Source: Beroe forskalii (taxonomy: Eukaryota > Ctenophora > Nuda > Beroida > Beroidae). Taken from it: DNA of 64,000 bases. Location of the stretch: contig WFMF01000021.1 of NCBI GenBank assembly GCA_011033025.1, forward strand, positions 124,001 through 188,000, in the 5' to 3' direction. Below the pieces are notes generated by a model that worked only from the letters and a program-made list of their open reading frames with translations, was not told the DNA's origin and did no database searches. The translations under genes were made by a program, and so were the position numbers. Each line of letters opens with the position of its first letter. Positions within the stretch are counted from its first letter, which is position 1. This document shows, piece after piece, positions 22,916 through 34,379 of this stretch.

Positions 22916-24436
22916 TTATGACATGGGAAGCCTTTTGATAATTCTTACAGGTATATCACTGGCCTTGTTATTGTCTAGCTCTGAAATTATACTATTTATT
23001 TCATCTGGTGAGCACTCAAACAATGCCATGGAGCTTTCAACTGGTTTATAGAGGTAATCTTCAAATGAGTTAAATTCACAGTCAGAGAGATCAGAATCAT
23101 TGATACTCTCATTTAATTTTGATGCAATGGAGTTAAAGTACTCATTAAATTTGGTAGCAATTATCCGCCTATCAATGATGCGTTGGTTATCTATAACAAA
23201 GGAGGGTTTGATTTGATTTTTACTCTTACCTCTAAGCTCATTAATTATTTTCCATGTTTTTCGCTTATCTCCAGCACTGTCTGAGATTTGCTTACACCTA
23301 TATGATGACTTAGCAGAATTTATAACATGCTTCAGAGTTCTTCTGTAGGTACTAAAAGTATTATAGAGAATTTGGTCACCATCAGGATTTTCTTTTGAAA
23401 TTGTGGCTTTCCATTTGTCTTTAAGTTCATGTTTTTTATTACAGGCTTCAATTATTCCTTCGGTGATCCAGGGGTTGTTAAGGGGAGTTCGTTTAGTTGT
23501 CTTTGGGACTTTCAGTTTGCAGTGTTTATCAAGTATGGTAGTGAAGGTGTCGGTGAAAATATGGAAATTGTCGGTAGTTGGTATGATCTGGAATTCTTCT
23601 GCAAGATTTTTCACAAAACTGTCAACATTTTTATTGCAAAAATCATAGTATTGCACATGTTTTATCTTGGACTCTTTAATTTTCACTTTGAAGTCAGAAA
23701 GCTGAAAAACAGGCAGGTGGTGAGTCAAGTTGTCACTTATGGTCCCAGATAGGATAACTTTTTCAGTGCTATTTGTAAAAATGTTGTCAATGCAGGACTT
23801 TTTGGTGCCTGGTCTCTCATGCGTGTATGTCGAAATCAAGGGAGAAAAGCCCCCAGAAAGAAAGCAATCCTCAAACTTGCTACAATTTGCATTTGACAAA
23901 AGATTTATGTTAAAGTCTCCCATGACAAAAACATTTGACTTGGGCAAGGTCTCAAAAATTTCATTGATTTGCTCATAGAATTGATCTATGTCACCATCAT
24001 TTGGGCGATATACAACTCCAAATATTAATGGTTCTATGGTTTTGGTGGTTTTTAAAAACAAGGTTTCAATATTGGTGGAACAATCTGAGACATTGTCCAT
24101 GACTGTGCAATTTATTGAATCATGTACATATAGAGACACACCTGTACCTGACTGCTTCTCATCCCGTGTGACTTGGTAATAGCCCTTATATCCAGGTAGG
24201 ATGTAAGTTTCACCACAATTTGGATGTGTGTTTGTTTCAGCAAAGCCTATTGCACAAAATTTATTTTCAATGTTCTTTAGATCAGCTGAAAAAAGATCGA
24301 AATTTGTTGAATTTCCATCAATATTCAAGAATAGAGTTGACAACAGATTTTCATTATGGTCAGCAGTAGCTTTACAATATGTTAATAAGGCATTGTTTAA
24401 GTCCTTGATTGAGTAAGTTCTGCAATTGTTAGTCAA
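22916..24436 (-). CDS. LINE copy 2 APE-type endonuclease (ORF2 first part)
   Basis: The 506-residue frame starts MTNNCRTYSIKDLNNAL and enters the endonuclease at FLNIDGNSTNF. Active-site blocks are FAETNTHPN (catalytic Glu), GVVYRPND, VFVMGDFNINLL (Asp and Asn of GDFN), KKSCIDNIF and NLTHHLPVF. The last replaces the usual Ser-Asp-His of APE-like LINE endonucleases with Thr-His-His. A linker with NNPWITEGI and YRCKQISDSAGDKRKTWKII leads to the RT at LDNNKASDIPVRIIK, where a one-base T-run difference from copy 1 ends the frame. Role: nicks target DNA to prime reverse transcription. Confidence 0.88.
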   Translation of the reverse strand: MTNNCRTYSIKDLNNALLTYCKATADHNENLLSTLFLNIDGNSTNFDLFSADLKNIENKFCAIGFAETNTHPNCGETYILPGYKGYYQVTRDEKQSGTGVSLYVHDSINCTVMDNVSDCSTNIETLFLKTTKTIEPLIFGVVYRPNDGDIDQFYEQINEIFETLPKSNVFVMGDFNINLLSNANCSKFEDCFLSGGFSPLISTYTHERPGTKKSCIDNIFTNSTEKVILSGTISDNLTHHLPVFQLSDFKVKIKESKIKHVQYYDFCNKNVDSFVKNLAEEFQIIPTTDNFHIFTDTFTTILDKHCKLKVPKTTKRTPLNNPWITEGIIEACNKKHELKDKWKATISKENPDGDQILYNTFSTYRRTLKHVINSAKSSYRCKQISDSAGDKRKTWKIINELRGKSKNQIKPSFVIDNQRIIDRRIIATKFNEYFNSIASKLNESINDSDLSDCEFNSFEDYLYKPVESSMALFECSPDEINSIISELDNNKASDIPVRIIKRLPMS

Positions 24437-24591
24437 ATCACAAACCCATAATTAACTAATTTAAACTTAACAACACTACTTATTACAATCAAATTTGAGG
24501 ACCCCAAACTGTTGTTTACCTTGTCACTAAACCCATGGATGCTTTTTTCCAACTAGCTCCAACTCACAAAAGCTAGATTGAATACTGTAAT
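24437..24591. other. Spacer between head-to-head LINEs
   Basis: About 155 bp separates the start of copy 2 ORF2 (minus) from the start of copy 3 ORF1 (plus). It could contain both 5' untranslated regions. No duplicated motif or target duplication was found. Confidence 0.4.
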
Positions 24592-26623
24592 ATGTCAAAA
24601 ACAGATAGTGGCAAAAAACAAGCATCCGGGAGGGGGGCCTCAGATGTGTTTCAGAGTGATAACAAAGAAAAGTCCCATGGCAATGTCAATGTTAATACTT
24701 TGAAAGACCCTCTTATCACTAATGGAAAATGCTGTAGATGCCCCTTCAATGGCAATATTGTTAATGAAGCTATTGCCTGTTCCATATGCCGTAAGTTGTT
24801 TCATGCCCTGTGCAGGGATAAGAAAGGTGGGTTTGCTGCTAATGCTATTTGTTCAAAAACTTTCTTTGAAATGTATGTTCGTTTGGATGCAAATCATAAG
24901 CAAAACATATCCAGGTGGGGACAATTCTTGTTTCTTTTGTCAGAGTTGTGATCTGAATTACCCAGGTTTATTTCCAAGCTCAGATTCAGAAGAATTAGAT
25001 GTTGTTTCCTTTGAAATCTCCTGCTAAGTTTATACCTCTGAAAAGTCTTTGTGTGCTGAGGTACAAACTGTTATATCAGGAAATTTGGAAGGGTATAGTT
25101 CTGAAAGTGAAACCAACCAAGACTATGATTTGAAAACCCTCACTAAACTCAATCATGAAATACTAGATAATATCAAAACTATTGAAAAATTATTCAAGGA
25201 GCAGGCTAACACATTCAACACTGAAATTGGTAAAGTTTTAACTGAGCTGAAATCAAAAGCAATTTGCTGGCTTCTCTAACCCTCCCTGCAGGAAACTAAT
25301 GATATACCATCCAGTTTCAAGTTTGATGCCACCTCTTGTAAACCAGCAAAAGCCTATGAAGAGGGTTTTCTCAACGAAGACCAACACAAACTAGTGTTGG
25401 ACTTCCTAGAGCAGTGTGGTGACTTCCAGACTATCAAATCAGGTAGTAGCAGTAGAGAAGTGGCCTACTATGGTGAGTTCAGGTACCGCTATGGTGCTAT
25501 TCAACATGAAGCTAATCCAGTACCAGTTATTTTACAGTGCATAATTGATCAGATATCATCAAAGTATCCCAAGTCACTTATAAATTCTTGTCTTATCACC
25601 AAGTACAGAAATGGGTCAAATGTTTGTCCAAAGCATAGTGATAATGAAAGTTTTATTGCACCTTGAGTGACATTTTCACTCTTTCTATTGGCTCTGAAAG
25701 ACCCATGAAATTCACTTCATCCTCAGAGGATACCCAATTAATTAATCTAGCAGATAATAGTCTTCTTTCATTCTCTAGAGCCTCTCAGGAGTTTTTGGAA
25801 ACATGAGATCCCTGAATCTAAATGCTCAACCACAAGATACAGCATAACGTTTAGACAGTTAGCACCCTACTACATGAATTCCACTCTCATTGCAGGGACT
25901 CAAAACACAGAATCTTAGGTTTGGGTCTGGTAAAAATACATTTGGGATATGGATGCCAGGTTGCAGGGGTGAAAGCAGGAACTATTGACAGCATACCTGG
26001 ACCTGATATGCTAGAATATCCTTACCATAACCTTGTTATTCACACAGGGATCAATGATATAAGAAACAACAATCATGTTCCAATCTCATTACTTGTAAAG
26101 AGACTTGAGCATAAAATGTCTTGATCTACAGGCCAAATTTCCTGGAATGAGGATTTTTGTTAGCTCCCTTCTTCCAACTAAAGACCCAGGTCTCAATACT
26201 CTTGTCAATGAATTTAATGAAAGAATCAAAGGCTTTGTTAATAGACATTCCAATATGCTTGTAATCTCACACCAAAACCTTGCTAACAGCTCAGGTCTAC
26301 TGACACATGATCTTGGCGCCACTATCAAGATGGTGGTGCCAAAGTCTTTGACACTGTTCATCTTGGATCAAAGGGAATTTCAGTTTTTTGTGCCAACATC
26401 AAGAATAGCATTATCAAAAGGAAGTCTGGCAAGAATTCCGAAGCTTCCCTTCCCAGGTCAAATAGTAGAATTGTTGACAGGAAATCATCTGACACAGGAT
26501 TTCTTTTCTGGAATCCTGACCCTAGATATAAGCCCAGCAACCGCCCTCTTCAAGCCCATCCTTACCCCTTGGACTGGAAATCATAGTGATAGCTTCCCTG
26601 TAGGAGGGTCCTCAAACCTTTAA
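24592..26623 (+). pseudogene. LINE ORF1: PHD finger, coiled coil, AlkB-like dioxygenase, SGNH esterase
   Basis: Read across frames, the product starts MSKTDSGKKQ and contains a C4HC3 PHD-like finger (KCCRC, ACSICRKLFHALC, then FFCQSC after a frameshift at about 24918). An acidic/coiled linker follows (NHEILDNIKTIEKLFKEQ). The next domain (25360-25860) has YYGEFRYRYGAIQHE, NSCLITKYRNGSNVCPKHSD with His 25634-25636 and Asp 25640-25642, then FTLSIGSERPMKF, WKHEIP (His 25802-25804) and RYSITFRQL. This is the HxD..H..RxSxTFR signature of AlkB-type Fe(II)/2-oxoglutarate dioxygenases. Last is an SGNH hydrolase region with HTGINDIR (26041-26064, the GxND block) and DTVHL (26350-26364, the DxxH block). 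At least four frame changes show decay. PHD and esterase domains in CR1 ORF1 are established; the AlkB domain is the unusual part. Confidence 0.8.
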
Positions 26624-26653
26624 CATCAATAATATGAACAATGGCTACCAATC

Positions 26654-29600
26654 ATGAGACTATTAAACGTGAATTATGTGAGCTGCTGTAAACAAATTCT
26701 AATCCATCAAAAATTCTTGGTCTGTTCAAGATGCAACAAAATTTCTCATCACAAATGTGGTAAACATCATTTTGTTTATGATCAAACAATTGACCAATGG
26801 TCTTGCAATGATTGTCTGTATGGAAGGTTGGTCAAATATTCTCCTTTAACTCCATAAGCTATAATAAATACAGCCCTGAGGACCCTGAAGCTTTTGCTGA
26901 GATAGAAAAATCAAAATTTGTCTCAACAACTGTAAACTTATGTCTAACAAACTGATAAATTCTCAAAATTTTGGTTTTGATAGAAAGCCTCTGGCTATTT
27001 TTTCTAATAACATTGATGGTATGTCACAAAATTTGATACCCTTCTAGCAAAACTATCTTTACTGCATAATCAATTTGATATCCTAGCTATTACTGAAACA
27101 AACATAAATGAGACACACAAAATTTATATGCAATTCCTGGATATGCTTCAACTTTCAGCTCAAAATATCCTAACAAACACAAAGGAAGTGGGCTTGGCAT
27201 TTATCTAAATGAAAGCTTTACAGGAAATGTGATCAATGAGCTTACTATAATAAGTCCTGATATTGAAACTCTTTTCATGGATATATCTTACCAGGGTCAA
27301 AACTTCAATTTTGGAGTTGTTTACAGACCCCCAAGTGGAAACCTAAAACATTTTAATCAACAAATAGAAAAGGTACTTAAAGGACGAGTAAAGCGAAATT
27401 TAAGGTATATGAAAAAATTCATATTATGATAGGTATCATAATTAAAAACACTTTAGTCAAAGTCCGATGTTTCTATTCACTTCCTACGCACGCTATAGCT
27501 AAATCAAAGAGCAATTCTAGGCGCAAAATATGAGGCAGTATGGTCCCCAGTATCGAATTACACCTGAGTTCACTATGTAAACACAGTATATATTGCACTG
27601 TTATTGACGGTTTTGATTGATTTATTCACGCCTCGATTATTAATTAGATAGATTTTTTGGTTTCTTTTATTGACTCAGAAAATTGAGAATTCCCCACTAG
27701 ACGAAACAAAACGCTGTTTAACCACTCATATACGATGGATAATTATACCAAAACGCAAGATAAATAACATACAAAGTACATAACATGCAAGGTCGCGTGA
27801 ATAGGAAGGGGACCAAATCTCGACATCAACTGCATGTTATGTATGATAAATATACGGAAAGGAAATATCTCGTCTTGTGGGTGTGGTAGAATCTTCGTTT
27901 TTTAACGATTAGATTAGAGAATTGCCCTAGATTCTGTGTACAACGTCTGAAAACGATATTTGAATAAAATTTCTTCGCTTTACTCGTCCTTTAATGTTCT
28001 ATCGAATAAAGAAATAAACAACCATTCTATTGTATGTGGAGATTTTAACATAAATCTTTTTAAAAATGATTTAAACAAATCTAAATTTGAGAACATATTG
28101 TTTGGTAACTGCTTCCTACCAACAATATCTCTTCCAACCCATGAAAAACCAGGATGTGACTCATCCTGTATTGATAATATTCTTGTCTCTGATGTAAACA
28201 ATGTAGTTGGATCTGGTCTACTAACTGATATTAAAGTATCTCATCACTACCCAACTGTATGCTTCTATGACATAATTGACGCAGATAGTGAGGGGAGTAA
28301 AGATACTACTGATAGTCAACCTTTTTATTATGATTATTGTGAAACACATGTCTTAGAATTTAACTCTAAGCTTTCTCAAAAAGTCTCTGTTGATAATTTT
28401 AGTTCCCATGAAACTGGCTTTGCACAATTCCTTGAATGCATAACTAATACAATGGATGAATGTTTTAAAGTCAGTTCGACAGCTGTAAAAGCTTCAAAAC
28501 GCAACAGGATAGAAAATCCCTGGATAACTAATGGGCTCATTAAGTCGATCAACTTTAAGAATTTCCTGTATGAAAAATGGAAGAAAAGTAAAACTAAGGC
28601 AGTTAAGTTAGGTGATTCCGAGATCTATGAAAAATACAAAAACTACCGAAAGAGATTGCGAACCCTGATTTTATCAGCCAAAAAATATGTTCTATTCAAA
28701 GAAATTTGATAACTGCAAAGGTAATAGTAAAAAAACTTGGGAATTAATCAATCAACTGAGAGGTAAAATTATATCAAAATCTAAGAGCTCTTTCCTTGTA
28801 AATGGAAATCTAATCAAGGACAGAAGAATCATTGCTAATGAGTTTAATAAATATTTTGTATCAGTTGCACAAATCTTGAATGAAGAAGCTTTCAGTTCTG
28901 AAAATCTCCCAGTGTGCCCCATTCCTGACTTTTCAACTTACATGGGAAAGAGGGTAAATGATAGCCTCTACCTTGAACCTTGTTCAGAAGAGGAAATAAA
29001 AAAGATAATAAATGAATTGGAAAATGGTAAAGCTAGTGATATTCCAGTACGAGTCCTGAAGTCTTGCATATCAATTATAACTCCACATTTGACATTGTTT
29101 TTTCAACAAATTTTTAGATACAGGTACATTTCCCAATATCCTAAAAAATTGGCCAAGTTACTCCTGTTTTAAGAAAGATAATAGCCAATTGTTAAAAAAC
29201 TATAGACCCGTCTCAATGCTACCATGCTTTGGAAAGATATTTGAAAAACTGATATACTTCCGTTTGTATAACTTCATTGTTGCAAAAATGTTCTATATGA
29301 AAACCAATATGGCTTTTCGAAGGCACCACTCAACCTCACATGCTGTAAACTACTCAATTGATAAGATAAGTTTAAATATTGAAAATAAAAACCATGTTCT
29401 TGGCATATTCATAGATCTTAGTAAAGCTTTTGATACCATAAGTCATGAGAAACTTCTTGTTAAATTAGAAAACTATGGAATCAGAGGAGCACCACACAGT
29501 TTGCTAAAAAGTTACTTGACAAATAGGCAGCAGCTTACCAACTATGATTCTACGAAATCTGATTTATTGCCTGTCAAATATGGTGTTCACAGGGATCTGT

Positions 29601-29806
29601 GCTGGGGCCACTGCTCTTCATTCTTTATATAAATGATATAATCAATTGTTGTACACTAGGGCATTTTGTTATGTTTGCTGATGACACTAATATATTTGTG
29701 ACTGGATGTTCAGAGGAGGAAGCTTATCGCCGGGCTAACAAGGTTCTTAAGGATGTTCAACTTTATATGTTAAGTAATCAAATGCATATTAATGTTGAGA
29801 AGTGTG
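26654..29806 (+). pseudogene. LINE ORF2: PHD-like finger, APE endonuclease, reverse transcriptase (interrupted)
   Basis: The N-terminus carries a second zinc finger (YVSCCKQ, LVCSRCNKISHHKC, WSCNDCL; 26684-26820). The endonuclease follows: NIDGMSQN, AITETNIN, SGLGIYLN and FGVVYRPPSGN. It stops at EKVL where a TTAA element intrudes and resumes in frame at NVLSNKEI, VCGDFNINL, SCIDNILV and KVSHHYPT (again His in place of the usual Asp of SDH). The RT has ENGKASDIPVRVLK, YRPVSMLPCFGKIFEK, GIFIDLSKAFDTISH, PLLFILYIND and MFADDTNIF (29671-29697). Frames change near 28690, 29170, 29300 and 29600. The C-terminus is lost at 29806. Confidence 0.85.
27381..27990. mobile_element. 610-bp TTAA-target non-autonomous DNA transposon
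   Basis: The ends are AGGACGAGTAAAGCGAA (27381-27397) and its complement at 27974-27990, with small differences further in, flanked by TTAA at 27377-27380 and 27991-27994. Removing the element with one TTAA restores the LINE endonuclease reading frame exactly (EKVL joined to NVLSNKEI), which proves both ends. TTAA targets are used by piggyBac and Kolobok superfamilies. The interior has no transposase. Confidence 0.92.
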
Positions 29807-29810
29807 TATA

Positions 29811-30195
29811 CAGGGTGTTTCAAGACTCGTGTCCATATTTTGAATAGCTACAATTTTCAGACCAAGGGAAAGGGCAGTTTCGTTTTATGTTCAAAATGCT
29901 GTCATTGTATTACAATTTAGGTTAGTAAACTCAGATTTGATCAATACTTCAATAATTTCTCGAACCAAGCCCCCTTTCTTGAGGCCAAGTTTTGCACTCT
30001 TGGTAGCATGTTATCCATGGCTGATTTCACTGTATCGAGACTTAGCTTCCTTACCTACCATATAATGTTATTTTTCAGCAGCCCAGTTGTTCTGGGGATG
30101 GGGTTGGCGTAAACACGCTCTTTAAGGTATCCCACAAGAAAAAGTTGCAAGGATTTAAGTCGGGCTGTCATTTGGCCATGCGAAATCAGTTCTCC
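29811..30195 (-). pseudogene. Mariner-like transposase relic, C-terminal part
   Basis: Minus-strand translation downward from 30185 gives FAWPNDSP, then LKSLQLFLVGYLKERVY, NIPRTTGLL-like sequence and a helical end containing SLDTVKSAMDNMLPRVQNLAS. The WPxxSPDLxxxDFFLWGYLK pattern is the third-Asp region of mariner/IS630 transposases; here stops and frameshifts break it. It joins the segment at 34874-35120 once the 4.7 kb insertion is removed. TA precedes CAGGGTGTTTC at 29811, a plausible mariner terminus. Confidence 0.75.
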
Positions 30196-30204
30196 CGTTG
30201 ATAC

Positions 30205-30822
30205 TAAAAGGTGGAACCACCCGAAACCACCCGAAACCACCCGAAACCACCCAACCCACCCGAAACCACCCCCGAAACCACCCAATATAGCCCCGAAACC
30301 ACCCGAAACCACCCGAAACCACCTGAAACCACCCGAAACCACCCAACCCACCCAACCCACCCGAAACCACCCGAAACCACCCAACCCACCTGAAACCACC
30401 CAAAAACATTGTTTTTACTATAACATTTTGTCAAAAAAAAAATACGAAACCAGCCCGAAACCAGCCCGAAACCAGCTGATATTTAACTAAAATGTGGAAC
30501 GACCCGAAACCACCTGAAACCACCCAACCCACCCCGAAACCACCCAACCCACCAGAAACCACCCAACCCACCCGAAACCACCCAACCCACCCGAAACCAC
30601 CCAACCCACCCGAAACCACCCAACCCACCGAAACCACCTAACCCACCCGAAACCACCCAACCCACCCGAAACCACCCAACCCACCCGAAACCACCCAAAA
30701 CACCCGAAACCACCCAAAACCACCGAATCCACCCGAAACCACCGAACCCACCTGAAACCAGTCAACCTTCCCGGAACCACCCAACCTTCCTAGAACCACC
30801 CAAGCCACCCGAAACCACCCAG
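30205..30822 (+). repeat. (CCACCCGAAA)n minisatellite, left arm of copy B
   Basis: 10-bp units with the variant spacing CCACCCAACC form a long array, split at about 30400-30480 by a unique segment that is also present in copy A's right arm. The complementary strand has repeated GGG runs and could form G-rich structures. Confidence 0.9.
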
Positions 30823-30922
30823 TTTCGACTGTTGATACTACAATAAATTTTTCAATTGGTCTTGATAAGGTTGGAAAATCTGATTATCGTCTAAAAGTGT
30901 AGCACCTCTGTTACAACATTTT

Positions 30923-31085
30923 CGTTGATACTAAAAGGTGGAACCACCCGAAACCACCCAACCCACCCGAAACCACCCAATATAGCCCCGAAACCAACCG
31001 AAACCACCCGAAACCACCTGAAACCACCCAACCCACCGAAACCACCCAACCCACCTGAAACCACCCAACCCACGTGAATCAACCC
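30923..31085 (+). repeat. Second internal terminus plus short minisatellite in copy B
   Basis: A complete extra copy of the terminal sequence CGTTGATACTAAAAGGTGG begins at 30923 and is followed by about 140 bp of the same 10-bp array. Either a nested partial element or a duplicated end inside copy B. Confidence 0.75.
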
Positions 31086-31089
31086 GATA

Positions 31090-32790
31090 CACTGTGAATT
31101 CAAGGAAAGCCCATGGCAAAATTTTCCAATTCGGATGATATAACTGTAGTACAGTATCAGTAGCGTGACTTCCATCCTCCAGCATGTTGCACAGTTGACA
31201 CTGACATGGGCTATTTCACTTCGTGTGTCCACGGCTCTGCTCAAATTCAGCATGACCCAATCCATACGTGTATCAATGATATGTATAATACCTGGAGAGC
31301 GAATTTTGCGGCAGATTTTATATTCATGTGACACTGAATAATAGTCTGGGCCAATGAATTGACTGTGATATATCCATTATCCAATACCTATCATTCTCGG
31401 GAGCTTATTTGAGAGATTTACCCTTCTAGAAAGGAAATGTTGAAAGTTTGAGTATAAATCTTCAAAAAGAATTTTAAAACCAACAGAAAGTTCTTGTGGC
31501 AAAATACAACGACTATTCAATGCAAGAGCGAGGTTCGGAGAAATAACAGCATTATTATATTATCACTATTAACATGGGTTGAACACTGAGCTCGACTTAA
31601 AATCGTTAATCAGGAACAAGACGTGTATTGACTTATTGATGACCTGTGGCAGCTTGAGCTACGAAGAACGAGCCCGACGGCCTAGCTCGTTATTGATATG
31701 TATCTTCATAAATCATAGGTCAGAAGCATCAGATTGTAAAATAAGTTGAAAGGGTGAAATGGCTCACGAAAGATCCTCAGTGGCCGGGTAATTGCATATA
31801 TGGTGGTTTTAATCTACAGAGAAATAGGTAGTTCTTGTAAAGAAAATCGTCCACACTGGGGCTGTAGTCTACGGCAAACCAAACGACCATTCAACGTTTG
31901 AGAAGTTTTACTGTAAAAGAGTAAAGTAGCAAAGGTGCTTTGAACTTTTGAAAACCATGCGTGGTAACACTTTTTTGACCCAAAATGTTCTTAAAACAAC
32001 ACTATCACTTATGATGATTGCATCACTTTACTTGAGCCCGAGTGTGCAAATTCTGATTCATTAAAACGTTGAAAATATAATTCACACCGAAACATCTGAC
32101 ATTTGTTTGAAATGATGGAAGATTTTGACGAGGGTAACATCGCGCACAAATAGTAAGTCCCACACGAACAATATGCCCCTGACACTGTCAGTAACAGTAA
32201 CAATTCTTGCGCCTATTTTTAGCGCGCGACGCTCATAACAGCCGGGCAAGTTCAGCGGCAGTTAGGGAAATATCGCGAATGTGTCATTGGTTGCGTAAGA
32301 ATCCTTCATTTCGTTGCATTACAGTACTTTCATTGCTCAGACGGCCCGTGTACTTATATTCACCTTTTTGCATGTAATTCGACAGTACGTTCATCTTGTT
32401 CATCTTATTCACCTTTATGAAAATGTTCAATACTACATTCCAACATTATATTTTGTTGTTAATGTTCCTTGATATATAATCACATGGGCGGTGGGGCTAT
32501 AGAAATCCCCACAATGTACACTTACAGACGTGTATCAAATGTTACTTGTGTATTGTGCAATGATAAGTTATTACAGGCAGCCCTTGAATTGTATGTCGGG
32601 TAATATGGACATTGGACATGGTATCGAGGTTTTGGCAATTAACTAATTAAGAAACAGCGCATGTAATTGTAACAAAATAAAAAACTATACCTAACGAGTG
32701 GACGAGTTTGTGTGTGATATTTCATCTCTTTTGCAAGCCTCTCTTTGATTTTCAGCATGATCCAATAACTTATATCGTACCTACAGCAAG
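31090..32790. other. Variable interior (cargo) of copy B
   Basis: About 1.7 kb with no counterpart in copy A and no recognised protein. A CpG-containing stretch lies at 32200-32290. It may be captured host sequence, since elements sharing ends but differing in interior resemble Pack-MULE-type carriers, but that is inference. Confidence 0.4.
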
Positions 32791-33508
32791 CTGAATTTCA
32801 GCACGGCCGTTGATATAAATTTCGGATTTCAGATGTCTCACAATCTCTGGTCTATGACTACGTAATATTTGAGAATTTGCAGAGCTTTATGCCACTACTT
32901 CCATGCAATTGTGCTCGTAAATGTAATCCATGCACATTGCACGTGGCACAAGATCAGTTCATGATTCATCATTGCATGTGATCATTAAATTTCGGAAAGT
33001 TACCAAATTTCCTCATTTTATTTGGTAACAAAGCTATACATCATATAATGGAGATTGGAGTAATGGTACCTACACACTAAGTTAACGTAAAATCGACAGA
33101 GTATCAAAATGTACATATCGGAGGAGAATGTTTGATATGATCACAATTGCCAGTTTAGAAACCGTCAGTCCACCATAACCCAAAATTCATCGTTTGGGTG
33201 GTTTCGGATTGTTTTGGGTTGTTTCGGGCTGTTTCGAAACCATACGAAACAACACAAAGTGCATAATCCATATTTTGTGTGGTTTCAGGTGGTTTGAATA
33301 CCCCAATTTACGCAAAAAATTTCGAAACTAGCGCAAAACGAACCAAAATTTTACTTAAATTTGAACTACCCGAAACCACCCGAACCCATCCCGAATATGG
33401 ATTTTGGATAGTTTCAGGTGGGTTGGGTCGTTTTGGGTCATTTTGGTGGTTATAATTCCCCAATTTATGCAAAAATTTTGAAACGAGCCAAAATTTTACC
33501 TTTGTTTG

Positions 33509-34370
33509 CCCATCGCCAATAACCACAGCAGACCGGCAGATATCTGCGTGGAAATTTGGGAAAAAAGAGGAAATTTCATAATTTCGGTGGAAATTTTAAG
33601 CGAACGACGGAGCATTATCATATAATAAATTGAGTACAGTATTTTGCTAGGAGGGATTTTTGAATTATGATTACAAAAAATTATTAATCAGGAAAATCAA
33701 TCAGGAAATTATGATTACAGACAGGTAAAACTCTAGTATTGTCTGACTAGTTCTGAAAATTTATTTACCCCTTATGCCGAGGGCAATTAATGAAGTACAA
33801 ACTCATGATAACTGATAAGATTCATGTTATTGAATGAACTTATGCAATTTATCCAGTGTTCAAGCTTCTAGGTTTCTCGTAATTTCGGCCCAAATTACGG
33901 TTAAAGAATCACTATGAGACGCCAATTTCATCTATTTAGAACACCTGGCTTCTGGGGGCTGCCGCCCCCAGACCCCTGCTTATCATTCGAAATTCATTTC
34001 GTTTAAGGCTTCTTGTGTCAGAAACCTTGAAATTTCGGCTAAAATTAGGGTAAGAATCACTATAAGATGAAAATTTCATCTACTCAGAACATCTGGCTTC
34101 TGGGGGCTGCCGCCCCCAGACCCCTGCTTTTCATTCGAAATTCATTTCGTTTTAGATTTCATACGTCAGGCACCTTGAAATTCGGGTAATTTAGGGTTGA
34201 AATCATTATCAGGCGACAATTTCATTTACACAAAACGTCTTACTCGGCTTCTGAAGTGGTATATTAGCACTATAGCAAAAATGTTGCCAACCTTTGCGAG
34301 CGAAGCGAGCGGGCCTCAGAAAGTGTAAAAATTGGTCTGTGTGGAAATTTTAAATTTTTTGGATATGGGT
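33509..34370. mobile_element. 862-bp insertion with 8-bp target duplication, built of three ~137-bp units
   Basis: TTTGTTTG flanks both sides (33501-33508 and 34371-34378). Copy A has the uninterrupted site (CCAAACAAAGG on the other strand), so the ends are certain: CCCATCGCC at the left and GGATATGGG at the right, giving a short CCCAT/ATGGG inverted end. An 8-bp duplication fits hAT-type insertion but the ends are too short to assign. The second half is three tandem units, two of them carrying the perfect hairpin TCTGGGGGC-TGCC-GCCCCCAGA (33951-33972 and 34099-34120). Confidence 0.85.
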
Positions 34371-34379
34371 TTGTTTGGA

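Larger units (their letters stand above)
19574..24436 (-). mobile_element. CR1-group LINE copy 2, nearly full ORF2
   Basis: Near-identical to copy 1 but with an uninterrupted endonuclease-RT region. The 3' end carries two copies (19574-19607) of the 17-bp terminal unit, against three in copy 1. A different LINE is nested in its 3' UTR at 19753-20744. The 5' end is unclear: similarity to copy 1 ends at about 24331 only because copy 1 is truncated there. The ORF opens at 24436 and no ORF1 is seen before the oppositely oriented copy 3 starts at about 24590. Confidence 0.88.
24592..29806 (+). mobile_element. CR1-group LINE copy 3 with PHD-AlkB-SGNH ORF1
   Basis: A plus-strand LINE with two ORFs, related to but clearly distinct from copies 1 and 2. 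ORF1 occupies about 24592-26623 and ORF2 about 26654-29806. It is broken by several frameshifts and by a 610-bp TTAA-type insertion at 27381-27990. Similarity to LINE RT ends abruptly at 29806 just after the HINVEKC block, where mariner-like sequence starts, so the 3' end is missing. Confidence 0.85.

Noticed and set aside
33509..34370. Helitron
   Set aside because: Clear 8-bp target duplication and inverted CCCAT ends are inconsistent with Helitron insertion (no duplication, between A and T).
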